Assembly (NCBI GenBank): GCA_947487895.1
Contig: CANKYF010000012.1
Coordinates: forward strand, 1-64,000
Direction: 5' to 3'
Origin: an uncultured Flavobacteriaceae bacterium
GTDB lineage: Bacteria; Bacteroidota; Bacteroidia; Flavobacteriales; Flavobacteriaceae
Length of the DNA: 64,000 nucleotides
The translations under genes were made by a program, and so were the position numbers. The notes below the pieces were generated by a model. The model did not search any database. It worked only from the letters and a program-made list of their open reading frames with translations, and was not told the origin of the DNA. Each line of letters opens with the position of its first letter. The stretch's first letter is position 1. This document shows, in pieces, positions 54,224 to 63,017 of the stretch.

Positions 54224-56243
54224 GTGTTATAGGTAATTCTAATTCAATACATAGGTGTTTGTTTTGATCTCTTTCCATAGTATAGGTTCCTTTTAATTTA
54301 GAAACTATATGTTTAATGTTTTTTAGTCTTCGTTTTTTCTGCGCTCTTTTAGCTGAAAAATCTAAATTGGTTATTATTTCTAAACGTAATTTTCTGGTTA
54401 TTTCTTCTGAAAAATTAAGTGTTAAAGTGTTGGCATTCTTATGTTTTATGATACCATAGGCGACTTCTTGAATAATTTTAAATATGGCTATTTTTAAGTC
54501 ATCATTAATGTCTTGCCAATTAATTTGGTTGATAAGGTTAACGTCATATTTAAAATTACTGATATCGTTTTGCTTTTCTAAATAGTCTTCAATGAGAGAA
54601 ATAAAAGTAGTATCATCATTAAAGGATGTTTTTTTAAGACTATGAGAGATATCTCTTATTTCTTTTTCTAAATGTTGTAATTCAGCTACATAATCTTTGT
54701 ATGCCTCCTTATTTAAAGGCTTTTCACTCATTGATAAAATTTCTAAGCCAAATCTGGAACCTGTTAATTTATTTAATATGCCATTGTTAAGTTGTTCACT
54801 AACAGTATAACGTTCAGTGAGTCTTGTTTCTTCAACTTTAGCCTGTTGATTCATTATAAGCGTATATATTTGCTCATTGGCCTTTTGCTGTTTATTAGCA
54901 AATACTAGCTTTTGGTTTTTACCAATTTGTATTCTTACGATATAAAGAAGTACTAAGACAAAAACAATAATGGCAATTATAATAGAAATTAAAACATTTT
55001 GAGAACTTAACTTTTTTGTTTTTTCGATATAATTATCTGTTTCAAATTGAATTCTGGCAAATTTGTTTCTGGTGAGGCGCTCATTTTTCTGAATGCTATC
55101 ATTTAGTTTTATATAATCTGCATAATGCTTAACAGCAATACTATCATCTTCTACTTTAGACAATACTTTTAGGGATTTTAAAATATCATCATTGTAATAA
55201 TTTTTAGAAATCTCAAGTGCCTTATAAGCATAGTGTTTAGCAGAATCTTTTTGTTTAAAATAATGATAATATTCTGCTAAGTGTTGGTGGGCAGTAATGG
55301 TTTCATAAACTACATTAGAAGTATCAGCAATTTTTAAAACTTTGTGATATAATTGGGGTAATTGATCAAAGTCTCCAGATAAAAACAATGTATGAGCATA
55401 GTTTTCTAAAGACATTAAGTATATTGACTTATGAACCTTCTTTATGTAACAATTTTGTAATATTTTTTTAAAGTTATCAATAGCTAAATCATATTTTCCA
55501 ATTTCCTTGTAAAGAAAACCTAAGTTATTTATCGAATTAGAAATGTTTTTTTCAAAATTGCCTTTTAATTTTTTTTTTAATTTTATTGATTTAGAATAAT
55601 AATTAATTGAATCTTCAAATAAATATAGCTGACCATATACGAGTCCTAAATTATTATAAATAAAAGATTTTAGTTTTTTAATATCATTTGACTGATTTAG
55701 AGATTCTAATAAGTTAAGAGCGTTAAATGATGTAACTTCACTTTGGATGTAATCTTTTTCGAAACATTGAATTACCGCCATACCAAATAAAGCTTCACAC
55801 CTTTGAAATTTCAGTGCCAAATTCTGATAAATTTTTTCAGCTTTATGATAATAATTAAAAGCACTATCTCCATATTTACTTCTTTTTCTATAATATTCCC
55901 CTAAATTTAAATGGGCTTGTCCAAGCGCAGAAGAGTCTTTGATTTTTACGGCAAGAGCTATGTTTTGTTTATTGATATCTCTATATGCTTCATTTTTATT
56001 AGTTTCCCAATATAATTTTGATAGAATTTCATTACTTTTTAATAGGGTAGAGTCTACGTTAGTTTTTAAAGACAAATTAGCAGCTCTTTCAGCATATTCT
56101 AACCTTGTGTTTAGATCAGTTTCTTTAGAGGCTAAGTGTCTCAACGTTTTAATACTATCTATAGTCTTTTGAAAACTAGAGTTTTGTCCGTAAGATATCA
56201 TACAGACACAATTAAATACTATTATAAAAAGCCAATGTTTCAA
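54210..56243 (-). CDS. TPR sensor protein with degenerate histidine kinase domain (pseudokinase)
   Basis: 677 residues from a TTG start at 56243. Signal peptide, about six tetratricopeptide repeats (30-385), one membrane helix (about 425-445), then a NarL/DesK-type kinase region. It is a close duplicate of the upstream gene; between residues 350 and 410 the two are nearly identical. The catalytic residues are gone: the acceptor His is Asn (EQLNNGILNKLTG), the N-box Asn is Gly (EVAYGIIKHK), and DNGIGF has become TNLDFSA. No cognate response regulator adjoins. It may modulate its intact sister, 8 bases upstream. Confidence 0.88.
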   Translation of the reverse strand: MKHWLFIIVFNCVCMISYGQNSSFQKTIDSIKTLRHLASKETDLNTRLEYAERAANLSLKTNVDSTLLKSNEILSKLYWETNKNEAYRDINKQNIALAVKIKDSSALGQAHLNLGEYYRKRSKYGDSAFNYYHKAEKIYQNLALKFQRCEALFGMAVIQCFEKDYIQSEVTSFNALNLLESLNQSNDIKKLKSFIYNNLGLVYGQLYLFEDSINYYSKSIKLKKKLKGNFEKNISNSINNLGFLYKEIGKYDLAIDNFKKILQNCYIKKVHKSIYLMSLENYAHTLFLSGDFDQLPQLYHKVLKIADTSNVVYETITAHQHLAEYYHYFKQKDSAKHYAYKALEISKNYYNDDILKSLKVLSKVEDDSIAVKHYADYIKLNDSIQKNERLTRNKFARIQFETDNYIEKTKKLSSQNVLISIIIAIIVFVLVLLYIVRIQIGKNQKLVFANKQQKANEQIYTLIMNQQAKVEETRLTERYTVSEQLNNGILNKLTGSRFGLEILSMSEKPLNKEAYKDYVAELQHLEKEIRDISHSLKKTSFNDDTTFISLIEDYLEKQNDISNFKYDVNLINQINWQDINDDLKIAIFKIIQEVAYGIIKHKNANTLTLNFSEEITRKLRLEIITNLDFSAKRAQKKRRLKNIKHIVSKLKGTYTMERDQNKHLCIELELPITPKPR

Positions 56244-56251
56244 TGTATCTA

Positions 56252-58273
56252 CTATTTAATGGGGAGTTGAATTACTACTGTTGTACCTTTACCGTTTTCT
56301 GGTTCAAAACACACACTACCGTTTAGTTTTGAAATTCTAGATTGTATGTTTTTTAAACCGATGCCTTCATATGTTGTATTGGTGTTAAAACCTATGCCAT
56401 TGTCTATTATATTTAAGTGTAATCTATTGCCTTCTATATTAAAATTAAATGTAACTAAGCTTGCTTTGGCATGTTTTATTACATTTTGCAATGATTCTTG
56501 TAAAACTCTAAATAAGTTAATACGCACAATATCATTGACATCTTGCCATACAATATGACTTCTGTAGTTTATTTGAAACTGTAGCTTGTTTAGTTTGCAT
56601 TGGTTTTCTATATAGTCTTTAAGGTATTTGTCAAAGTTTGTATCAGCTATTTGTGTGTTTTTAAGATTATATGCCAATGCAGATATGTCTTTTTCTATAG
56701 TTTTAACTTCTTTGATGTAATCACTTAAGCTTTCTTTAAATTCATCATCTAAAAATGAAAACTCTATACCTAGTCTAGTACCAGTTAATCTATTTAGAAT
56801 ACCATCATGGAGTTCTTCACCAATATCATGGCGTTCGGCTAGTTTTCCATTTTCAATGTTGGTTTGCTCTTGAATCATTAATGAGTAGATCTCTTCATTA
56901 CTTTTTTGCTGGTTATCTTCAAAGATTAACCTCTGATTTTTAATTTTTTGATGTCTAATGATAAAGAGTAAAGTCAATGAGAGTATAATAACAAAACCAA
57001 TAATTGATAGCAATGTGTTTTGCGAGGCTAATGTTTTAGTTTTTTCAATATGTGCATCAGTTTCAAATTTAATTCTAGCAAATTTATTTCTAGTTAAACG
57101 TTCATTTTTTTGAATACTGTCATCCAACTTGATATAGGCTTCATAATGTTTAACAGCCATACTATCATCTTCTACTTTTGAAAGTACTTTTAGCGACTTT
57201 AAAATGTCATCGTTATAATAGTTTTTAGAGATGTCTAATGCTTTATAAGCATAGTATTTTGAAGAATCTTTTTGTTTAAAATGGTGGTAGTATTCTGCTA
57301 GGTGTTGGTGTGTTATAATGGTTTCATAAACTACATTAGAAGTATCAGCAATTTTTAAAACTTTATGGTATAAATAGGGGAGTTGTTCATATTCTTTATG
57401 TAAGAATAAAGTATGAGCATAGTTGTCTAATACCATAGTATAGATTGAGGGAAAATGCATTTTTATATCAGTGTCTTTAACTATCTGATTATAAGTGTTA
57501 AGAGCTAATTCATATTTTTCAACTCTTCTGTATACATTAGCTAAATTATTAATCGAATTACAAATGTTTTTACGGTAGTCACCTTTTAAAGTCTTTTTTA
57601 ATTCAAGACTTTTTTTGCAGTATTCAATCGATTTATTGAATTGATTTGTTTGTTCATATACTATACTTAAGGAGTTATAAATAAAAGATTGTATTTTTTT
57701 AGATTCACTAGTTTCTTTAATCGTTTCTAATAGAGAAAGAGCTCTATAAAGTTTAACTTCGCTTTTTGCGTAGTCTTTTTCGTAAAATTGAATTACAGCT
57801 TCTCCATGTAGAGTTTCTACTATTTTAATTTTTATGTTTAGTTTTCTAAATTTTTTTTCTGCTTTTTGATAATGGTAAAAAGCAGTATCTCCATTATGTG
57901 TTTTTTTTCTAAAATACTCGCCCAAATTTAAATGTGCTTGCCCAAGAGCAAAAGAATCTTTAAGTTTTATGGCTATTTCTAAATTTTCCTTGTTAAGATT
58001 TCTGTATTCATCAAACATTTTGTTTTCCCAAAAAGCTTTGGATAGGACGTCATTACTTATTAAAATAGTAGAATCTACCTCAGTCTTATAAGACAACTCA
58101 CTAGCCTTTTTTGCATATTCAAGTCTAGCCTCTAAATCAAAAGAAGTATCATCAGATAGTTTACGGAGGTGTTGTATACTATCTAGGGTTTGTATAAAAT
58201 TGGTGTTTTGCGCAGATAAGGCAAAACAAGAAAGACCAAAGAAGAATAGTAAATGCTGTTTAATGACGTACAT
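56252..58273 (-). CDS. TPR sensor histidine kinase (HisKA_3 type)
   Basis: 673 residues: signal peptide (1-21), periplasmic tetratricopeptide repeats (about 30-385), one membrane helix (about 421-439), a coiled-coil linker, then HisKA_3 with acceptor His489 (GEELHDGILNRLTG), N box QESLQNVIKHAKAS (Asn597), DNGIGF (Asp624-Asn625-Gly626) and EGIGLKNI. All catalytic motifs are intact. Such kinases normally pass phosphate to LuxR/NarL-type regulators; none is encoded nearby. Operonic with its degenerate copy. Confidence 0.92.
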   Translation of the reverse strand: MYVIKQHLLFFFGLSCFALSAQNTNFIQTLDSIQHLRKLSDDTSFDLEARLEYAKKASELSYKTEVDSTILISNDVLSKAFWENKMFDEYRNLNKENLEIAIKLKDSFALGQAHLNLGEYFRKKTHNGDTAFYHYQKAEKKFRKLNIKIKIVETLHGEAVIQFYEKDYAKSEVKLYRALSLLETIKETSESKKIQSFIYNSLSIVYEQTNQFNKSIEYCKKSLELKKTLKGDYRKNICNSINNLANVYRRVEKYELALNTYNQIVKDTDIKMHFPSIYTMVLDNYAHTLFLHKEYEQLPYLYHKVLKIADTSNVVYETIITHQHLAEYYHHFKQKDSSKYYAYKALDISKNYYNDDILKSLKVLSKVEDDSMAVKHYEAYIKLDDSIQKNERLTRNKFARIKFETDAHIEKTKTLASQNTLLSIIGFVIILSLTLLFIIRHQKIKNQRLIFEDNQQKSNEEIYSLMIQEQTNIENGKLAERHDIGEELHDGILNRLTGTRLGIEFSFLDDEFKESLSDYIKEVKTIEKDISALAYNLKNTQIADTNFDKYLKDYIENQCKLNKLQFQINYRSHIVWQDVNDIVRINLFRVLQESLQNVIKHAKASLVTFNFNIEGNRLHLNIIDNGIGFNTNTTYEGIGLKNIQSRISKLNGSVCFEPENGKGTTVVIQLPIK

Positions 58274-58349
58274 TTTTGTTTTTTACAAGCGCTAAATGTA
58301 CGTTTCTTTTTCTTTCTAAATGTAGAGTAATCCCTCAAAATTTTAAGGG

Positions 58350-58503
58350 AAAAAAGAGGCTTTTTAAAAATAATGTCTGTCATTCAGAGCGACTTGTGCT
58401 GAGCGTAGCCGAAGTAAGCGAAGAATCTCATATCGATAAAAATTATGAGAACCTGAAACAAGTTCAGGTTGACAAAGGTTGAAATTTTTAAAAAGCCTCT
58501 TTT
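58350..58503 (-). terminator. Terminator of the TonB receptor operon with a repeat in its loop
   Basis: A perfect 20-bp inverted repeat: 58352-58371 (AAAAGAGGCTTTTTAAAAAT) pairs with 58484-58503. On the minus strand the right-hand end continues into TTTTTTCCC, a terminator T run, 21 bases past the stop codon of the lipoprotein gene at 58524. The 112 bases between the arms (58372-58483) are occupied by a repeat element rather than a short loop. Confidence 0.78.
58378..58474. repeat. Intergenic repeat element with TGTCA/TGACA ends
   Basis: 97 bp bounded by TGTCA (58378-58382) and TGACA (58470-58474). First part TGTCATTCAGAGCGAC to AAGAATCTCA (58378-58430) with an internal hairpin (ACTT..GCT..AGC..AAGT); second part has hairpin ACCTGAA-acaag-TTCAGGT. 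Both parts resemble short repeats scattered between genes in Bacteroidota and other genomes. Confidence 0.72.
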
Positions 58504-58523
58504 AGGTTAGAGTTTTAAAAGCT

Positions 58524-59111
58524 CTAGCTTGTTGGATCAGAAATAGTTACATCAAAAAAGATATCTACATCTGTATCTGTTCCTGCCGCAGTTCCAAAAC
58601 CGTTGCTATCATCAACCGTAGGTGACTCGTGGAAAAGTTGAATAGTGATACTACCTGTTCCTCCAGTTGAACCAGCAGTCCAAATAGTTTTTACACCTAA
58701 TTTGTTATTGTCAGACCTTGTATCATCATTACTAGCTCTTTCCATTGTAAAACCTAGTGTAGTAGCATAAGTAAAAAAGTGAGCGTCTATGCTTGCTTGG
58801 TTAGCTAAGATATCTTCATCCAAAAAATCTTCATCTTCATTAAATAATCCAATAGTTGCATCATAAACATCACCTGTATTGAATTCGCCTTCAACTGTTT
58901 TTTCGCCAGCATCAACCTCTTCATCTCCGTCTGCATCATCCCAAGTTAATACAACGGTATCAGTATCATCAGCTTGGTTAACAAAAGTAAGAACTAACTT
59001 TGTAATAGCTTCTTCTTCCTCAACAGGGTCTGGTGTATTGTCATCATCTGAACATGATGCTAACATGGCTACAGCGATTACTGCCATAGCATAAAACTTA
59101 ATAGATTTCAT
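58524..59111 (-). CDS. Acidic lipoprotein encoded with a TonB receptor
   Basis: 195 residues from the ATG at 59111, giving signal peptide MKSIKFYAMAVIAVAMLASC. The mature protein is very acidic (SDDDNTPDPVEEEE at the start; LTWDDADGDEEVDAGEK, LFNEDEDFLDEDIL) and beta-rich, without Cys or His clusters. Relatives are sometimes labelled type 1 periplasmic binding fold proteins, which I cannot confirm. It follows the TonB receptor gene by 54 bases and probably works as its surface or periplasmic partner. Confidence 0.75.
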   Translation of the reverse strand: MKSIKFYAMAVIAVAMLASCSDDDNTPDPVEEEEAITKLVLTFVNQADDTDTVVLTWDDADGDEEVDAGEKTVEGEFNTGDVYDATIGLFNEDEDFLDEDILANQASIDAHFFTYATTLGFTMERASNDDTRSDNNKLGVKTIWTAGSTGGTGSITIQLFHESPTVDDSNGFGTAAGTDTDVDIFFDVTISDPTS

Positions 59112-59165
59112 GGTTTTAAAATTTAAAAAATTAGTTTTCATAGTTATTGTGTTTAAAATTTTTAA

Positions 59166-61568
59166 TTAATAATTCAATTGTAATTGTATTCTAAAATTTC
59201 TTCCTAAATCGTCGGCAAAAAAGCGTAAACGATTTAAGTAATTTCTATAGTTTGTGTTAAAAATATTGTCTACACTAAACCTGATATTTAAACTAGATTG
59301 TTTGAACATGGGTAGTGTTATTTCGCTTTGAAAATGCATTAAATGATACCCAGGCGGTGGACTAAGATCTACATTGATATCATCCTCATTGGCAATAGGA
59401 ACTGTATAATTAAATTCTAAAGGGAATTCATTTTGTTCAAATACCCATTCAGATTGTAAACTAGCAGTAAAATTATTCCAGTTTGAATTGGAGTACCTAA
59501 TACCGTTTAAAGTAGTAAATGGCGGAATATCAATTAATGGTAAATCGGCTATTTTGTCATACCCCTTTATAAAAGACGATTTGTGATTTAAATTCCAATA
59601 AGGGCTCATTTGATAATTTGCACTAAAGTCTATACCAAAAAATCGGGCATCAGTTTGTACATACTCCCATATAGGAAAAGGGCCTCTTATTAAGGGTACT
59701 ATTCCTAATGGACTAGGAACTATGTATATAAAATTGTTGATTTGGTTATAGTAAGACTCCAACTGAATATTAAGTTTTGAACCAGAGTAGCCGTAAGTTG
59801 CAGAAACCCGATTGGAACGCTCGCTATCAATACGAAGGTCTCCAATTTCGATTCTTGCAGCTGAATGGTGTAAGCCATCACTAAACAATTCAGATGGGTT
59901 TGGAGGTCTACTAGAAAGCGTATAATTACCTAAAATGTAATGATTATCATTGAAACGATATTTTACTCCTAATGCTCCAGAAACATTATGAAAATCTAAA
60001 ACAGGATTTGTGAGTACCTGATTTCTTAAAGTTTCAATAACTAGATTAGGAAAAAGGAGATCATATCCACGATCTTCCCAAGCTGAAGTTCTATAGAATT
60101 TTAAGGCATCTATTCTACTAAAGTCATATCGTAAACCAGCATCTGCGATCAAATGATCGCTAAGCTTCCATTCTGCGGTAATGTAGCCTCCATAATCGTA
60201 CTTGTCATAATCAGGTATTAAACGCCTAACTCCTGTGTCAGGATTCGCAAAATTATTTTGGTACCTGGCTAACAGCCCAAAGCTATACTTACGTTCTAAG
60301 TTCTTATCTTTTTTGGCGTTTGCAGATATGGTATGTGTTTGTAGTTTTAGGTCGATAGCTGGTATTACACTTCTACCACCTCTGCGTATGTCAAATTCAA
60401 ATCGGTGATTGTTTTGGTAATCGTATTGAACATCTACTTTACCAAAGTTTTTAATTCTTTTATAATAGGAAGCCTTATAGAGGTGATGTGTCACTTCTTG
60501 TTTAGGAGGGTTAATATCATAGCTAAAATCATCAATAAAAATTGGTTCTGGCGCATTGATTGAGGTCGCCAAATTTTTTATATTACCAATATGAGCGGCT
60601 CTTAAAATGCCAATTTCATTATCTAAATAACTGTAATATAGTTCGAACCCTGATTCAAATTTATTTTTCCCAAATCTAGCAGTGAACCCCTTAGAATCTA
60701 AACCTGTGTTGGTTAGGTTGTAGTCTGGCGCTTTAAAATCACCATTTCTTTTGTAGGATCCTTGTATTTGAGCAAACCAACCAGATTCGTAATTTTTGTT
60801 CAAGGTTGAAGATATATTATAACCTCTACCATTGGTCTGTGAACCTAAAATAGTGCGTCCGTAGAGAGTGTCTTTTCTGATGAATCTACCAGGATTTACA
60901 ACTACAACACCGCCAATAGCATCACCACCATAGGCTAAAGCACCAGATCCCTTTATAACAGAAATTTGGTTAGCACTGTTGATATCAATATTAGGAGCAT
61001 GTTCAATACCCCATTCTTGATCTTGAAGCCTTACATTGTTGTTCATTATCAAAATACGGCTGCTATGCAACCCATTAATCATAGGTTTTACAATAGCATT
61101 TCCTGTATTTATTGAAGATACACCTGGTACTTCCTTTAAGGCATCACCTAAACTTAAATTTGAATAGCGTACTAGAGTTTCAGATTTAAGTACAGTTTCT
61201 TGAGCTGTAACTGTAGTTTTCTTCACGCCATTTGATTTTACAGCAACAGCGTCAAGCTCCTCAATATGATGCTCTAAGCTTATTGCTTTAAATGTGTTTC
61301 CACTAACAGTTATTTTGAAGGTTTCTGTTTCACATCCTAAATGAGATACTTCTACATTATAGGTGCTATTACATAAATCTTCAAATGTAAATTTTCCTTT
61401 TTTATCTGATATGGTAATCTTATTTGTACCAATAAGTTTTATAGTTGCATTTTCTAGTGGTGCACTATTATGAAAATCTGTGATTTCACCAATAAAAATA
61501 TTATTGCAATTTTGCCCGTAAATAAAACCTGAGAGTAGTATAAATAAGATTAGAAAGATATTTTTCAT
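59166..61568 (-). CDS. TonB-dependent outer membrane receptor
   Basis: 800 residues: signal peptide (1-18), carboxypeptidase-regulatory-like domain (about 22-105; GEITDFHNSAPLENATIKLIGT), plug domain (about 115-225; LKEVPGVSSINTGNAIVKPMINGL, VIKGSGALAYGGDAIGGVVVV) and a 22-strand-type barrel ending in the aromatic LGRNFRIQLQLNY. Not a SusC homologue, being shorter and without SusD. The substrate is unknown; a metal or metal chelate is plausible because a Cys/His-motif protein is encoded just upstream. Confidence 0.93.
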   Translation of the reverse strand: MKNIFLILFILLSGFIYGQNCNNIFIGEITDFHNSAPLENATIKLIGTNKITISDKKGKFTFEDLCNSTYNVEVSHLGCETETFKITVSGNTFKAISLEHHIEELDAVAVKSNGVKKTTVTAQETVLKSETLVRYSNLSLGDALKEVPGVSSINTGNAIVKPMINGLHSSRILIMNNNVRLQDQEWGIEHAPNIDINSANQISVIKGSGALAYGGDAIGGVVVVNPGRFIRKDTLYGRTILGSQTNGRGYNISSTLNKNYESGWFAQIQGSYKRNGDFKAPDYNLTNTGLDSKGFTARFGKNKFESGFELYYSYLDNEIGILRAAHIGNIKNLATSINAPEPIFIDDFSYDINPPKQEVTHHLYKASYYKRIKNFGKVDVQYDYQNNHRFEFDIRRGGRSVIPAIDLKLQTHTISANAKKDKNLERKYSFGLLARYQNNFANPDTGVRRLIPDYDKYDYGGYITAEWKLSDHLIADAGLRYDFSRIDALKFYRTSAWEDRGYDLLFPNLVIETLRNQVLTNPVLDFHNVSGALGVKYRFNDNHYILGNYTLSSRPPNPSELFSDGLHHSAARIEIGDLRIDSERSNRVSATYGYSGSKLNIQLESYYNQINNFIYIVPSPLGIVPLIRGPFPIWEYVQTDARFFGIDFSANYQMSPYWNLNHKSSFIKGYDKIADLPLIDIPPFTTLNGIRYSNSNWNNFTASLQSEWVFEQNEFPLEFNYTVPIANEDDINVDLSPPPGYHLMHFQSEITLPMFKQSSLNIRFSVDNIFNTNYRNYLNRLRFFADDLGRNFRIQLQLNY

Positions 61569-61615
61569 ATTATTAAATATCTTGGTTACTAAAACTTATT
61601 AATTTTTACGAAGTA

Positions 61616-61951
61616 CTAAGCTAAGTGAGGCGGTGCTTTGTTTCTATTTTTGTTTAAATAGAGTTGTTTTTGAAGTATTTCAACATAACCCGATACTTTA
61701 TTTTGGGTTAATGGTTGTGTTTGATTTAAGCTTTTAAATGAAAATTGAAGCGAATTATTATAATCCAGATTATTGAGATTAAAAGCAATGTGACAGATAT
61801 CACAGGGAGCTTCTTCTTCATTTTCATCATTGTTGCAATGACTTAATTCTTGAATATCATCATGAAAATAAATATGCAGATTAATAACATTACTAGCTAG
61901 TAGTATTGTTAAAAAAAAGATAGTCGATATTTTAATTAAGTGGAGTTTCAC
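61616..61951 (-). CDS. Small exported protein with CDICH motif
   Basis: 111 residues from a GTG at 61951. One N-terminal hydrophobic segment (about 8-25), then a short segment with HIYFHDD, SHCNNDENEEEAPCDICH (about 37-54): several His and three Cys close together, a likely metal- or heme-binding patch. The C-terminal half is polar. It is reminiscent of DUF2946-type proteins that lie beside metal-related TonB receptors, but the match is loose. It is preceded by a -7 box and is first in the receptor operon. Confidence 0.68.
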   Translation of the reverse strand: MKLHLIKISTIFFLTILLASNVINLHIYFHDDIQELSHCNNDENEEEAPCDICHIAFNLNNLDYNNSLQFSFKSLNQTQPLTQNKVSGYVEILQKQLYLNKNRNKAPPHLA

Positions 61952-61962
61952 AACAATTCTGG

Positions 61963-61970
61963 CAAAGATA
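61963..61970 (-). promoter_or_regulatory. -7 promoter box of the TonB receptor operon
   Basis: Minus-strand TATCTTTG followed by CC; the GTG start at 61951 is 11 bases past the box. ATTG 23 nt upstream may be the -33 element. Confidence 0.55.
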
Positions 61971-62003
61971 GAGTAAATCTAGTTAATGCTTGCCAATAAA
62001 CTC

Positions 62004-62306
62004 TTAATTTTTTGTTTTAATAATGCCTAATCTCTTTAACATCTTCTTTTCAAAATTCCAAAAGAATTTATGTTGACCAAACAACCAGCCAAAGAAAACT
62101 AGTAAAAATTGATATACTACAAATAATAGTAAGATACGTATCGTCCAATAACCGAAAGACCCTAAACCTTCAGAAGTAATATTTAAGAAACTTAAAATAG
62201 GCTTACCAATATATGAAGCTGTCGAACCTGTTACTGCAAAAACAACAAAAATAATTGCAATTTGCCAATTAGATTCTACGCCCCAACGTTCTTTTAATTT
62301 ATTCAC
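62004..62306 (-). CDS. DUF6787 family membrane protein
   Basis: 100 residues from a GTG at 62306, two membrane helices (about 15-35 and 52-75). KERWGVESNWQIAIIFVVFAVTGS and FGWLFGQHKFFWNFEKKMLKRLG match DUF6787 as I recall it, a Bacteroidota family sometimes mislabelled prolipoprotein diacylglyceryl transferase. It has none of the Lgt motifs. Function unknown. Confidence 0.8.
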   Translation of the reverse strand: MNKLKERWGVESNWQIAIIFVVFAVTGSTASYIGKPILSFLNITSEGLGSFGYWTIRILLLFVVYQFLLVFFGWLFGQHKFFWNFEKKMLKRLGIIKTKN

Positions 62307-62322
62307 AGCAATATTTTAGCGG

Positions 62323-62330
62323 CAAAAGTA
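62323..62330 (-). promoter_or_regulatory. -7 promoter box of the DUF6787 gene
   Basis: Minus-strand TACTTTTG followed by CC, 16 bases upstream of the GTG start at 62306. No clear -33 element. Confidence 0.48.
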
Positions 62331-62350
62331 GTGAATTGAATTAAATTCAT

Positions 62351-62803
62351 CTAAATTCTAACGTTAAAAGGACCTAATCTTTGATTATATCTCATTTGAA
62401 AAAAGATGAAGTAATTATATAGTTTGTAATTTACCTCATAGCCATAATCTATATTTTGATCATAATTAATTTGAAGCTCATACAAATTGGGGTCAAAAAG
62501 TTGTGGTTGCATCACTCTTTGATTCCAGTTCATCACATAGATTCTATTTCTGTTTTCCATGTACTGTTGAGTATAGAACCCTTCTGGTTGTGCCTGACCT
62601 GCCAAGAATGATACATATCCAGGGTCTATGATGATAATTTCGTACTCTAGTTCTTCATTCGTTATTTTTACAGTGTCATTTACTGTTGTTTTAGCTATTT
62701 GCTCATTATCAGTTTTTTTACTTGGAATCTGTTTAGAAGAATTGCAACTAAAGGCAATTGCTCCAATTATTAGAGCTGTAATTATATAATTAAATTTTTT
62801 CAT
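62351..62803 (-). CDS. DUF6146 family lipoprotein
   Basis: 150 residues. Lipoprotein signal with lipobox IAFSC (Cys20). The body, YEIIIIDPGYVSFLAGQAQPEGFYTQQYMENRN and QLFDPNLYELQINYDQNIDYGYEVNYKLYNYF, matches DUF6146, a Bacteroidota family of unknown function. It has a complete promoter of its own. Confidence 0.83.
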   Translation of the reverse strand: MKKFNYIITALIIGAIAFSCNSSKQIPSKKTDNEQIAKTTVNDTVKITNEELEYEIIIIDPGYVSFLAGQAQPEGFYTQQYMENRNRIYVMNWNQRVMQPQLFDPNLYELQINYDQNIDYGYEVNYKLYNYFIFFQMRYNQRLGPFNVRI

Positions 62804-62828
62804 AACAATAGAATTTAAAATGATACTT

Positions 62829-62858
62829 CAAAACTAAAGTAGTAGTCTATTTTACAAA
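62829..62858 (-). promoter_or_regulatory. Complete promoter of the DUF6146 gene
   Basis: On the minus strand: TTTG (complement of 62855-62858), 18-nt spacer, TAGTTTTG (complement of 62829-62836), 25 bases before the ATG at 62803. A full match to TTTG/N17-23/TAnnTTTG. Confidence 0.7.
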
Positions 62859-62964
62859 AGCATGATTTAGGTAACTGTACTTTATATTGAGTGAATAGCT
62901 AATTTTTATATAACTAAAATTACAAAAATCATTCCGTAACTAATTATTTATCAGTTATTTTAAC

Positions 62965-62996
62965 AAAAAAAAAGTCAACCTAAATGGTTGACTTTT
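62965..62996 (-). terminator. Rho-independent terminator after the DUF937 gene
   Basis: Arms 62970-62980 and 62986-62996 (AAAAGTCAACC, 11 bp) with a 5-base loop; on the minus strand a long T run follows (complement of 62965-62973). Confidence 0.9.
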
Positions 62997-63017
62997 AAAT
63001 ATTTTAAAAGGATTATA

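Noticed and set aside
58276-58482. Plus-strand frame across the terminator and repeat element
   Set aside because: It is made of repeat sequence and hairpin arms, with no sign of coding.
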